The notes under the pieces: model-generated
The model's database searches: none
Told to the model about the DNA's origin: nothing
Seen by the model: only the letters and a program-made list of their open reading frames with translations
NCBI GenBank assembly: GCA_021157665.1
Contig: JAGGWE010000174.1
Location: 1 to 7,542 of the forward strand
Direction: 5' to 3'
DNA length: 7,542 nucleotides
From: Sulfurimonas sp.
GTDB taxonomy: Bacteria; Campylobacterota; Campylobacteria; Campylobacterales; Sulfurimonadaceae
Program-made: the position numbers and the translations under genes
Shown here: positions 1-5,541 of the stretch, piece by piece
How the letters are laid out: each line of letters opens with the position of its first letter
Numbering within the stretch: the first letter of the stretch is position 1

Positions 1-1
1 T

Positions 2-808
2 GGAGAGTTTCCAGTAAAACATCCAGTTATTTTAATAGGTAAGATGATAACTTTTTTTGAAGATAACTTTTATAAAGACACTATTTTAAGAGGTATTTTA
101 CTTCTTATATTTATCTTGTTTAGTGTTGGTTTATTCTCTATCACTCTTCATCTATGCTTGGAGTATCTAAACTCTTTTTTTAGCATTGCCATCTCATCGC
201 TCATCGCCTCTATGTTTATTGCTCATCGTATGCTTTATGATTGTGTAAAGGATATACTAACAGCAAAGGACAAAAAACAAGCCATCTCTATGTTAGTTAG
301 TCGTGATACGCAAGATATGAATGAGAGTGACATCTATAAAGCTGCTATCGAGACTTATGCTGAAAACCTTAGCGATGGGGTTGTAGCACCTATTTTTTAT
401 CTTATACTTTTTGGACTTCCTGGGATTATTCTCTACAAGGCTATAAATACTATGGATTCTATGGTTGGATACAAAAATGAAAAGTATGAAAACTATGGAA
501 AAACTGCTGCGATTTTAGATGATATTGCAAACTATATCCCATCAAGAATCACAGCTATTTTAATCATGATACTCTCAAAACAAAAAAATATCTTTGCATT
601 TTATAAAGATGGTAAAAAACATGATAGTCCAAATGCAGGTCACCCGATAACGGCAATGGCTTTAGCAATTGGTGTTAAACTTGGTGGAGACACCTCTTAC
701 TTTGGTAAAGTAAAACATAAACCAAAGTTTGGAGAGGGTAGAGAAGTTATAACACAAAATGATGTTAAAAATGCTCTAAATTTAGGTAAACTTTCTAAAA
801 AGAATTAA
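2..808 (+). CDS. cbiB: Adenosylcobinamide-phosphate synthase CbiB, 5'-truncated by the window edge
   Basis: CbiB is an integral membrane enzyme that joins adenosylcobyric acid to (R)-1-amino-2-propanol phosphate (or ethanolamine phosphate), giving adenosylcobinamide phosphate. The frame is open to the left edge. Residues before the ATG at 44 read GEFPVKHPVILIGK, which matches the conserved CbiB N-terminal GE-P--HPV-LIG segment, so ATG 44 is an internal methionine and the true start lies upstream. Counting from that Met, conserved blocks are ENLSDGVVAPIFY (107-119), NTMDSMVGYKNEKY (135-148), LDDIANYIPSR (158-168), SPNAGHP (195-201) and KLGGDTSYFG (212-221). Hydrophobic segments lie near 14-36, 43-61, 113-131 and 168-178. 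In total 268 residues are visible of a family usually about 300-320 long, so only a short N-terminal piece is missing. The stop is 2 bases before cobT, suggesting one operon. The family call is firm. Confidence 0.95.
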   Translation, partial: GEFPVKHPVILIGKMITFFEDNFYKDTILRGILLLIFILFSVGLFSITLHLCLEYLNSFFSIAISSLIASMFIAHRMLYDCVKDILTAKDKKQAISMLVSRDTQDMNESDIYKAAIETYAENLSDGVVAPIFYLILFGLPGIILYKAINTMDSMVGYKNEKYENYGKTAAILDDIANYIPSRITAILIMILSKQKNIFAFYKDGKKHDSPNAGHPITAMALAIGVKLGGDTSYFGKVKHKPKFGEGREVITQNDVKNALNLGKLSKKN

Positions 809-810
809 TT

Positions 811-1866
811 ATGAAAACATATAATATTTTTACAAACAAAAAAGATTCTCTTCCCGAAGGTAAGGCTGATTTTTTACTTGCAGGTAGCGTAACAAAAACT
901 TGCGAAATTAAGGGGATAACTCAAGCAGGTATTCCAAACAAAATCCCACTGACACCTACCCTTGATGCTGAATTTATCATAAATGAAAAAGTATTTTCTT
1001 TGAGTGAACTAGCTGAAACACCATCAGGCATCCCTAGTCCTGCTCTTATTACAAGAGCAATTCATAACTTAAACCGATTTAGTTCTATCGAGATTTTAGA
1101 CTTAGGATTAGAGACAAAACCTCAAAACTCCACATGCCATGATTTTAATATTTTACCCTCAGAGTCCATTACAAATGGTGCTAATATCGATGCTAAAGAG
1201 ATTTTTGCTAAGGGTATGGCATGTGGAAGAAGTTACGAGTTAAAGGGAAATTATCTGGTTTTGGGAGAATCTACCCCTAGTGGAACTACAACTGCAACAG
1301 CTTCGTGTTTAGCTCTTGGCTATGATTGTGAAAATGATTTTTCATCTAGTTTTTCAGATGCTCCAAACGATATAAAAACACAAACTATAAAAAAAGCCCT
1401 CTCACTTATAAATGATGAGATGAGTAACTTTGAAAAGTTATCTATTGTAAGTGATAATATGCTGATTTTTTGTGCTGGATTTTTACTTGAAGCTAGTAGA
1501 AGATTTCATGTTGTTTTAGCTGGTGGAACACAGATGGCAGCTTGTTTACTAATAGCAGATAAATTAAGAGAAGATGTTTTGATGAGACTAAAACCAGATA
1601 ACATCACTCTTGCAACAACGGCATGGGTAGCTAAAGATAAAAATGCCGATATAAAACATCTACTCTCACATTTAAGTTACACTCCACATGCCATATATAC
1701 TGAATTTAGTTTTGCAAACACTGAGATTCCTATCTTAAAAAAATATGATGATGGTGAGGCAAAAGAGGGTGTTGGAGCAGGAGCATCTCTAGCTTATGCA
1801 ACAACAAACAAGCTAACAAATGATGAAGTTTTAGATGCAATAGAACTTATCATATATAGTATGTAA
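811..1866 (+). CDS. cobT: Nicotinate mononucleotide-dependent phosphoribosyltransferase, CobT family (archaeal/cyanobacterial-type branch)
   Basis: CobT moves phosphoribose from nicotinate mononucleotide onto the lower-ligand base (5,6-dimethylbenzimidazole in the classic reaction), forming alpha-ribazole 5'-phosphate for CobS. At 351 residues it is close to Salmonella CobT in length but resembles the divergent branch (TIGR00303-like) found in archaea, cyanobacteria and Campylobacterota. Visible blocks are ESTPSGTTTA (153-162), a glycine-rich LAGGTQMAA (236-244) and EGVGAGAS (319-326). Glu319 falls where Salmonella CobT has its catalytic Glu317; that equivalence is inferred from position and the following Gly-rich stretch. 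The ATG at 811 follows the cbiB stop by 2 bases, with only a weak purine-rich AAAAAGA upstream, so coupling to cbiB is likely. The accepted base cannot be read from the sequence, so the cobamide made could carry dimethylbenzimidazole, adenine or another base. Confidence 0.9.
   Translation: MKTYNIFTNKKDSLPEGKADFLLAGSVTKTCEIKGITQAGIPNKIPLTPTLDAEFIINEKVFSLSELAETPSGIPSPALITRAIHNLNRFSSIEILDLGLETKPQNSTCHDFNILPSESITNGANIDAKEIFAKGMACGRSYELKGNYLVLGESTPSGTTTATASCLALGYDCENDFSSSFSDAPNDIKTQTIKKALSLINDEMSNFEKLSIVSDNMLIFCAGFLLEASRRFHVVLAGGTQMAACLLIADKLREDVLMRLKPDNITLATTAWVAKDKNADIKHLLSHLSYTPHAIYTEFSFANTEIPILKKYDDGEAKEGVGAGASLAYATTNKLTNDEVLDAIELIIYSM
1130..1139 (+). repeat. CCACATGCCA decamer, copy 1 (exact)
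   Basis: Inside cobT, starting at the second base of the Ser107 codon (Ser-Thr-Cys-His). See the finding on the decamer family. Confidence 0.8.
1217..1226 (-). repeat. CCACATGCCA decamer, copy 2 (exact, reverse)
   Basis: Inside cobT, reads TGGCATGTGG on the plus strand across Met136-Ala-Cys-Gly139, opposite in orientation to copy 1. Confidence 0.8.
1684..1693 (+). repeat. CCACATGCCA decamer, copy 3 (exact)
   Basis: Inside cobT, in phase with codons: Pro292-His-Ala294. The same DNA word encodes different residues here than in copy 1. Confidence 0.8.
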
Positions 1867-1876
1867 GTACCTCTCC

Positions 1877-2371
1877 ATGAAAGCTCTTTTTATAGGTGGT
1901 ATCAAAAGTGGCAAAAGTAAAAATGCAGAAGAGTATGTTCTAAAACACTCACAAAAAAAGCCTTTTTATCTTGCTACTACTGAATTTTTTGATGATGAGA
2001 TGAGTATGAAAGTTAAAAAACATCAAACTCAAAGAGGCAATAAATTTATAACTATTGAAGAATCACTCCAACTATCAAAAGTAATTAAAAACCAAGATAG
2101 TATCATCTTAGTAGAGTGTGTTAGCATGTGGATAAACAATATGCTTTATCACGATTTTAGCGAAGAAGATATGATTAATCAAATCAAAGAGTTATCATTA
2201 CGGCATGTGGATATTGTGTTTGTTATAAATGATGTTAGTTGCTCTGTTGTTAGTGACAATGCACTTGTAAGAAAATTTGTAGATATAAATGGCAGAATCG
2301 CTCAACTCTTAGCATCCACATGCCAAGAGGTGTATAACACTGTTGCTGGAATAAGTGTGAAAATAAAATGA
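1877..2371 (+). CDS. cobU: Adenosylcobinamide kinase / adenosylcobinamide-phosphate guanylyltransferase
   Basis: CobU phosphorylates adenosylcobinamide and then transfers GMP to it, giving adenosylcobinamide-GDP, the partner CobS needs. The start is fixed by MKALFIGGIKSGKS, where the P-loop GGIKSGKS (7-14) sits at the very N-terminus as in the family. FFDDEM (37-42) and KHQTQRG (48-54) follow. His49 is the likely counterpart of Salmonella His46, the guanylylated residue. VECVSMWINNML (79-90) matches the family's DCLTLWLSNLL block, and NALVRKFVDINGRIAQLLA with EVYNTVAGISVKIK at the C-terminus completes the fold. At 164 residues it is slightly short (Salmonella about 180). The usual NEVGxGIVP segment reads NDVSCSVVS (118-126), a divergence near the active site region. 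The gap from the cobT stop is 10 bases with no clear Shine-Dalgarno, so translation probably depends on coupling. Confidence 0.93.
   Translation: MKALFIGGIKSGKSKNAEEYVLKHSQKKPFYLATTEFFDDEMSMKVKKHQTQRGNKFITIEESLQLSKVIKNQDSIILVECVSMWINNMLYHDFSEEDMINQIKELSLRHVDIVFVINDVSCSVVSDNALVRKFVDINGRIAQLLASTCQEVYNTVAGISVKIK
2122..2131 (-). repeat. CCACATGCCA decamer, copy 4 (one mismatch, reverse)
   Basis: TAGCATGTGG in cobU, across Ser83-Met-Trp85. The mismatch is at decamer position 9. Trp85 lies in a conserved CobU block, so this copy could be partly coincidental. Confidence 0.5.
2201..2210 (-). repeat. CCACATGCCA decamer, copy 5 (one mismatch, reverse)
   Basis: CGGCATGTGG in cobU, in phase with Arg109-His-Val111. 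The mismatch is at the last decamer base. It uses the rare-looking codon CGG, unusual in this AT-rich gene set. Confidence 0.6.
2316..2325 (+). repeat. CCACATGCCA decamer, copy 6 (exact)
   Basis: Inside cobU across Ser147-Thr-Cys-Gln150, a variable stretch just before the conserved EVY motif. Confidence 0.8.
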
Positions 2372-2395
2372 AATAATTTCAAGCCTTATAGGAAC

Positions 2396-2445
2396 CGATG
2401 GCTTGCCTTCGGCAAAGATAAGCACAAAGCGAAGGCAAGCCATCG
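2396..2445. repeat. Perfect 16-bp inverted repeat with 18-base loop, GC-rich, between cobU and cobS
   Basis: The left arm CGATGGCTTGCCTTCG (2396-2411) is perfectly complementary to the right arm CGAAGGCAAGCCATCG (2430-2445), with an 18-base loop. The arms are about 60% GC in a gap that is otherwise strongly AT-rich. A second, exclusive hairpin can form inside the left half: TTGCC (2403-2407), loop TTC, GGCAA (2411-2415). It lies 24 bases after the cobU stop. No T-run follows the right arm, so it is not a classic intrinsic terminator, though it could stabilise the 3' end of the upstream mRNA or pause polymerase. The different composition and perfect symmetry would also fit a dispersed REP-like or MITE-like palindrome. 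Function is unknown. Confidence 0.85.
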
Positions 2446-2554
2446 CATCCACAATTAAGTGTATCTACCACTTAGAACAGATGCTATTTCACTACTAAAA
2501 AAAACAATTATATAGTAAATTGTATGTTATAACAAACAATAATTGGTATTTTAA

Positions 2555-2566
2555 TTTTGCTATAAT
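2555..2566 (+). promoter_or_regulatory. Sigma70 extended -10 promoter of cobS-cobC
   Basis: TTTTGCTATAAT contains a perfect TATAAT at 2561-2566 preceded by TTTTGC. This is the form of vegetative promoters in Campylobacter and Helicobacter, where T-rich periodic DNA replaces a strong -35 box; upstream here is TTGGTATTTTAATTT. Transcription would start near 2573, leaving a leader of only about 12 bases before the GTG at 2585, with no room for a riboswitch. Inverted repeats ACAATT/AATTGT (2504-2509 and 2518-2523) and the palindrome GTTATAAC (2526-2533) lie upstream and could be operators, but such matches are common in AT-rich DNA. Confidence 0.7.
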
Positions 2567-2573
2567 TTAAAAA

Positions 2574-2577
2574 AAGG
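2574..2577 (+). promoter_or_regulatory. Ribosome binding site that supports the GTG start of cobS
   Basis: AAGG lies 7 bases before GTG 2585, normal spacing, with no competing in-frame ATG near the CobS N-terminal block. It would sit almost at the 5' end of a transcript from the adjacent promoter. Confidence 0.55.
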
Positions 2578-2584
2578 TAATTTT

Positions 2585-3310
2585 GTGCTTAAACTACTAA
2601 AAGGCTTCGCTCTCGCATTTAATATGCTAAGTATCATTCCATTGTTTAAAATCCATGATTTTTTTAGAGGGATAAATGGCTATTCTGCAATGTTTTACCC
2701 TCTTGTTGGATTTATTTTAGGTTCAATTTTATTTTTAACTCATCTACTTTTACAAAACCACATGCCAAGTACCCATGAAGCTGTTATCATCTTTGGCATG
2801 TGGGTTTTACTCACTGGTGCTTTACATCTTGATGGTTTTAGCGACACCGTTGATGGACTTTTTGTAAACAAAGACAAAGCACTAGAAGTTATGAAAGATT
2901 CTCATGTTGGTGGGATGGGGATGATATTTAGCATAGTTTTTTTAGTTTTAAAATTATCCTCTGTCATCCACTTTGAGGCCTACTATCTTCTTCCGATTAT
3001 CTTAATGTTTTCTCGACTAAATGCTATGATTGGTATCTATTTTTATAACTATATCAGCAGTGGAGTTACAACTCTTATTAAAAAAGAACTTAGTTTTAAA
3101 TATCTTGCAATAGCTATTTTCTACTCTCTAATATTAGCCTATTTTTTCTCTTTTACCTCAATGATTTTAGTATCTATTTTAGTTTTAATCATCTTAGCTA
3201 AATTTTTTACCTCAAGATTAGGTGGTTTAAACGGTGATATTTATGGCTTTATTATTGAAATAACAGAGTTGGTTTTACTAAACTACATAATCATTAGTAA
3301 CTTTTCATGA
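2585..3310 (+). CDS. cobS: Adenosylcobinamide-GDP ribazoletransferase (cobalamin synthase) CobS
   Basis: CobS is a polytopic membrane enzyme that condenses adenosylcobinamide-GDP with alpha-ribazole (5'-phosphate), releasing GMP and giving adenosylcobalamin (5'-phosphate). The GTG start is supported by AAGG upstream and by the N-terminal FALAFNMLSIIPL (8-20) matching the family. Key motif: HLDGFSDTVDG (81-91), the acidic E/DDGxADxxDG metal and diphosphate site, with Asp83, Asp87 and Asp90. Further blocks are MKDSHVGGMG (103-112) and RLGGLNGDIYGFIIEITE (211-228). Hydrophobic stretches near 36-57, 65-80, 113-130, 133-150, 172-206 and 220-238 fit a multi-pass protein. The length of 241 residues is typical (Salmonella about 247). 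It overlaps cobC by 4 bases (ATGA), so the two are translationally coupled. The call is firm. Confidence 0.95.
   Translation: MLKLLKGFALAFNMLSIIPLFKIHDFFRGINGYSAMFYPLVGFILGSILFLTHLLLQNHMPSTHEAVIIFGMWVLLTGALHLDGFSDTVDGLFVNKDKALEVMKDSHVGGMGMIFSIVFLVLKLSSVIHFEAYYLLPIILMFSRLNAMIGIYFYNYISSGVTTLIKKELSFKYLAIAIFYSLILAYFFSFTSMILVSILVLIILAKFFTSRLGGLNGDIYGFIIEITELVLLNYIIISNFS
2758..2767 (+). repeat. CCACATGCCA decamer, copy 7 (exact)
   Basis: Inside cobS from the third base of the Asn58 codon through His-Met-Pro61. Forms an inverted pair with the copy at 2794. Confidence 0.8.
2794..2803 (-). repeat. CCACATGCCA decamer, copy 8 (exact, reverse)
   Basis: Inside cobS, from the third base of Phe70 through Gly-Met-Trp73, 26 bases after copy 7 and facing it. 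Confidence 0.8.
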
Positions 3311-3870
3311 AAATAACACTTGTTAGACATGCTGAAGTTATAGAGGAGTATCAAGGCAAATATAATGGGCATATAGATATTCCTCTCTCTCAAAATGGAA
3401 AACTTCAAGCAAAAAAACTAGCATTCAAATTAAAAGATGAAAAATTTGATAAAATCTACTGCTCTGACCTCATACGAGCAAGAGAAACTTTAAATGCTTT
3501 TAAGTACACAACAAAACCTATTTTTAGTGAAAAACTTCGTGAAAAATCATGGGGTATTCACGAGGGAAAAAGCTTTGATGAGATTCAAAAAATGGGTATA
3601 AAATATGAAAACTTTGAACAATGGATATCAGATTTAGATGGAGAAAGCACTCAGGCATATACAAAACAAGTTAAACAATATTTTTACACAACTATACTAG
3701 CACAAAAGTCTCCCAATATTCTCATTGTTACCCATTCAGGATTTATAAAAACTCTTCTTAGTATTGTAAAGAACTCCCATATGAAGGAGACATTTGAGGT
3801 ACAGCTTCCATATGGATCTTATATAATTTTAGATAGTTCAACTATGACATTTACCCAAATTTTAATTTAA
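3307..3870 (+). CDS. cobC: Histidine phosphatase family protein, probable alpha-ribazole phosphatase CobC
   Basis: The protein belongs to the phosphoglycerate mutase-like histidine phosphatases. The N-terminal LVRHAE (5-10) carries Arg7 and the phospho-accepting His8. SDLIRARET (53-61) supplies the second arginine (Arg57), LREKSWGIHEG (77-87) the acid Glu79, and VTHSG (141-145) the second catalytic His143. YNGHIDIPLSQNGKLQA (19-35) is also typical of the family. Histidine phosphatases are hard to assign by sequence alone. The CobC call, removal of the 5'-phosphate from adenosylcobalamin phosphate or alpha-ribazole phosphate, rests on the ATGA overlap with cobS and on finishing the pathway encoded around it. 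At 187 residues it is near Salmonella CobC (about 200). There is no separate ribosome binding site, consistent with coupling. The alternative is a general small-molecule phosphatase of the same family. Confidence 0.88.
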   Translation: MKITLVRHAEVIEEYQGKYNGHIDIPLSQNGKLQAKKLAFKLKDEKFDKIYCSDLIRARETLNAFKYTTKPIFSEKLREKSWGIHEGKSFDEIQKMGIKYENFEQWISDLDGESTQAYTKQVKQYFYTTILAQKSPNILIVTHSGFIKTLLSIVKNSHMKETFEVQLPYGSYIILDSSTMTFTQILI

Positions 3871-3887
3871 AAAACAATATCTTTAGA

Positions 3888-3893
3888 TATAAT
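3888..3893 (+). promoter_or_regulatory. Sigma70 -10 box of the chemoreceptor gene
   Basis: TATAAT lies 35 bases before the ATG at 3929, with T-rich DNA upstream. Transcription would start near 3900, leaving a leader of roughly 28 bases. The box overlaps a near-palindrome ATATCT-TT-AGATAT (3877-3890) that could be an operator. I see no sigma54 or sigma28 flagellar-type promoter, so expression may be constitutive. Confidence 0.55.
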
Positions 3894-3915
3894 ATTTTCA
3901 AAATTATATTTATGC

Positions 3916-3922
3916 AAGAGGA
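3916..3922 (+). promoter_or_regulatory. Strong Shine-Dalgarno of the chemoreceptor gene
   Basis: AAGAGGA ends 6 bases before ATG 3929. It is the best ribosome binding site in the window and fixes this start. Confidence 0.7.
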
Positions 3923-3928
3923 AAATAA

Positions 3929-5518
3929 ATGTTTGTATCTGTAAAATCAAAAGTAATTGTATCTATCATAGGAATAAGTATTTTAGGATTAGTTGGGCTA
4001 AATGCATACCTTTCTAGTACTCTTCATTCACTCTCAAATAAAAATACTAAGCAAGCTCTTACGATGCTTAGTGAATCAATATTTCAAACAATGACTGGAA
4101 GCATGATGATGGGGGATCCACTTGTTGTTGAGGATGCTTTTAAATCAGCCAAATCTATAGATGGGATAGAATCCTTAGAGATTAGTAAATCAAAAGCAGT
4201 TCTAGAAGTTTATGGAGATGGTGAAACATTTACTACAAATCCACTTGTTATAGATGTGCTAGAAAATAAAAATATAAAACTAATTGAAAAAGATGAAAAT
4301 TCCCACCATACAATTAGAAAAATAATTCCAATGGTTGCAGAGACAAAATGTTTAACATGTCACTATAATGCAAAAGAGGGAGATGTACTTGGTGCAATGG
4401 ATTTGGTTGTCTCTCTTGATAAAATAGATGATGACATTCTTGAGACAGAGATGATACTTCTTATCGCTCTTATTATTATAATAATTGCTTTTGCTGTTAT
4501 GGCTTCTATATTTTTCACTAAAGAGATTTTTAATCCTTTAGCAACACTAAAAGATAGAACATCAGAACTTGTAAGTGGGGATAAAGATTTAACTAAAAGA
4601 TTAAAATATACTGTTGGAAATGAGTTTGGTGAAGCCGCCAACAAAGTAAATAATTTTATAGAGATGGTTCAAGGCACGATTAATAATGTTAAAGAACTTG
4701 GTCAACAAAATGAATCTATAGCTAAAGAGATTCAACTCTCAAGTCATGTTATCGCAGAATCTACGGAACAAGAAAAAGCGATAGTTGCTAAAACAGCAAA
4801 AAGAAGTGAATCGATAAAACAACTACTAACTAAAGCTAATCAAACTGCTGAAGATACTTTAGAGATGGTTGAAAATGCTAACAATGATTTAAATAGTGCA
4901 AAAGAATCACTAAGTTCGCTAGGTGGAGAAGTAAACACTTTTGTTGAAGTTGAAAATGAATTATCAGAGGAACTAACTGGTCTAAAAAATAATGCTGATC
5001 AAGTTAAAGATGTTTTAAATGTTATAAAAGATATAGCAGAACAAACTAATCTACTAGCTTTAAATGCAGCTATTGAAGCAGCAAGAGCTGGTGAGCATGG
5101 ACGAGGATTTGCTGTTGTTGCTGATGAGGTAAGAAAACTTGCAGAGAGAACTCAAAAAAGTTTAACTGAGATAGATATGAGTGTCAGCACTATCGTTCAA
5201 TCAGTAAATGATGTTAGTGACAAAATGAATCAAAATGCTAAAAAAATAGAAAACCTTTCAGATATATCTAACGAGGTAGAAGAAAAAATTGATATAACTT
5301 CACAAGCTATGGAAAACTCGAACCAAGCAGCATATAAAGCTAAAGAAGACAACCTTACTATGACCATAGAGATAGAAAATATCATTAAAAATATTACAGA
5401 TATGGAGGCTTTATCTACTGCAAATGGAACAAGCGCACAAGATATAGAATCTGATTTAGACAAACTAGTTCAAATAGCACAATCACTGCAAACTACTATA
5501 AATGAGTTTAATAGCTAA
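3929..5518 (+). CDS. Methyl-accepting chemotaxis protein with a periplasmic CxxCH (heme c) sensor domain
   Basis: This is a transmembrane chemoreceptor of 529 residues. A first membrane helix (about 9-28) leads into a periplasmic domain (about 29-172). A second helix (about 173-196, rich in Ile and Ala) is followed by a HAMP linker (about 197-250) and a long coiled-coil signalling domain. The hairpin tip is clear at 366-411, with EQTNLLALNAAIEAARAGE and GRGFAVVADEVRKLAERTQ, the surface that binds CheA and CheW. The periplasmic domain contains CLTCH (141-145), a c-type heme attachment motif placed shortly before the second helix. This resembles heme-binding PAS-like sensor domains of Geobacter chemoreceptors, so redox or gas sensing is a reasonable inference; the ligand is not shown. 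There is no C-terminal CheR-docking pentapeptide. It has its own promoter and no evident link to the cobalamin genes upstream. Confidence 0.93.
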   Translation: MFVSVKSKVIVSIIGISILGLVGLNAYLSSTLHSLSNKNTKQALTMLSESIFQTMTGSMMMGDPLVVEDAFKSAKSIDGIESLEISKSKAVLEVYGDGETFTTNPLVIDVLENKNIKLIEKDENSHHTIRKIIPMVAETKCLTCHYNAKEGDVLGAMDLVVSLDKIDDDILETEMILLIALIIIIIAFAVMASIFFTKEIFNPLATLKDRTSELVSGDKDLTKRLKYTVGNEFGEAANKVNNFIEMVQGTINNVKELGQQNESIAKEIQLSSHVIAESTEQEKAIVAKTAKRSESIKQLLTKANQTAEDTLEMVENANNDLNSAKESLSSLGGEVNTFVEVENELSEELTGLKNNADQVKDVLNVIKDIAEQTNLLALNAAIEAARAGEHGRGFAVVADEVRKLAERTQKSLTEIDMSVSTIVQSVNDVSDKMNQNAKKIENLSDISNEVEEKIDITSQAMENSNQAAYKAKEDNLTMTIEIENIIKNITDMEALSTANGTSAQDIESDLDKLVQIAQSLQTTINEFNS

Positions 5519-5541
5519 GAAGAGGTACTTATCTTCTAGCT
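5513..5541. terminator. Possible bidirectional terminator between convergent genes
   Basis: AGCTA-A-GAAGA (5513-5523, one bulged A) can pair with TCTTCTAGCT (5532-5541), giving 10 pairs around an 8-base loop. Both stop codons, of the chemoreceptor (5516-5518) and of the helicase (5529-5531), lie within it. Neither side has a long T-run, so the call is tentative. Confidence 0.4.

Noticed and set aside
44..46. ATG at 44 as the start of cbiB
   Set aside because: The frame is open upstream and encodes the conserved CbiB HPV-LIG segment, so this Met is internal.
2396..2445. Palindrome as a classic intrinsic terminator of cobU
   Set aside because: No T-run follows the right arm, and the loop is long.
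2372..2584. Cobalamin riboswitch between cobU and cobS
   Set aside because: No B12-box-like GCCACTG-type sequence or multi-stem layout; the only strong structure is the simple palindrome, upstream of the cobS promoter.
3912..3944. Ten-codon open frame starting at ATG 3912 across the chemoreceptor ribosome binding site
   Set aside because: No ribosome binding site of its own, out of frame with the chemoreceptor, and its early codons are the Shine-Dalgarno itself.
4363..4644. Minus-strand open frame of 93 codons inside the chemoreceptor gene
   Set aside because: It lies wholly within a clearly coding gene, has a low-complexity product and no family signature; a shadow frame.
5230..5463. Minus-strand open frame of 77 codons inside the chemoreceptor gene
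   Set aside because: Antisense to the coiled-coil coding region; its Ser/Ile-rich product mirrors the sense codons.
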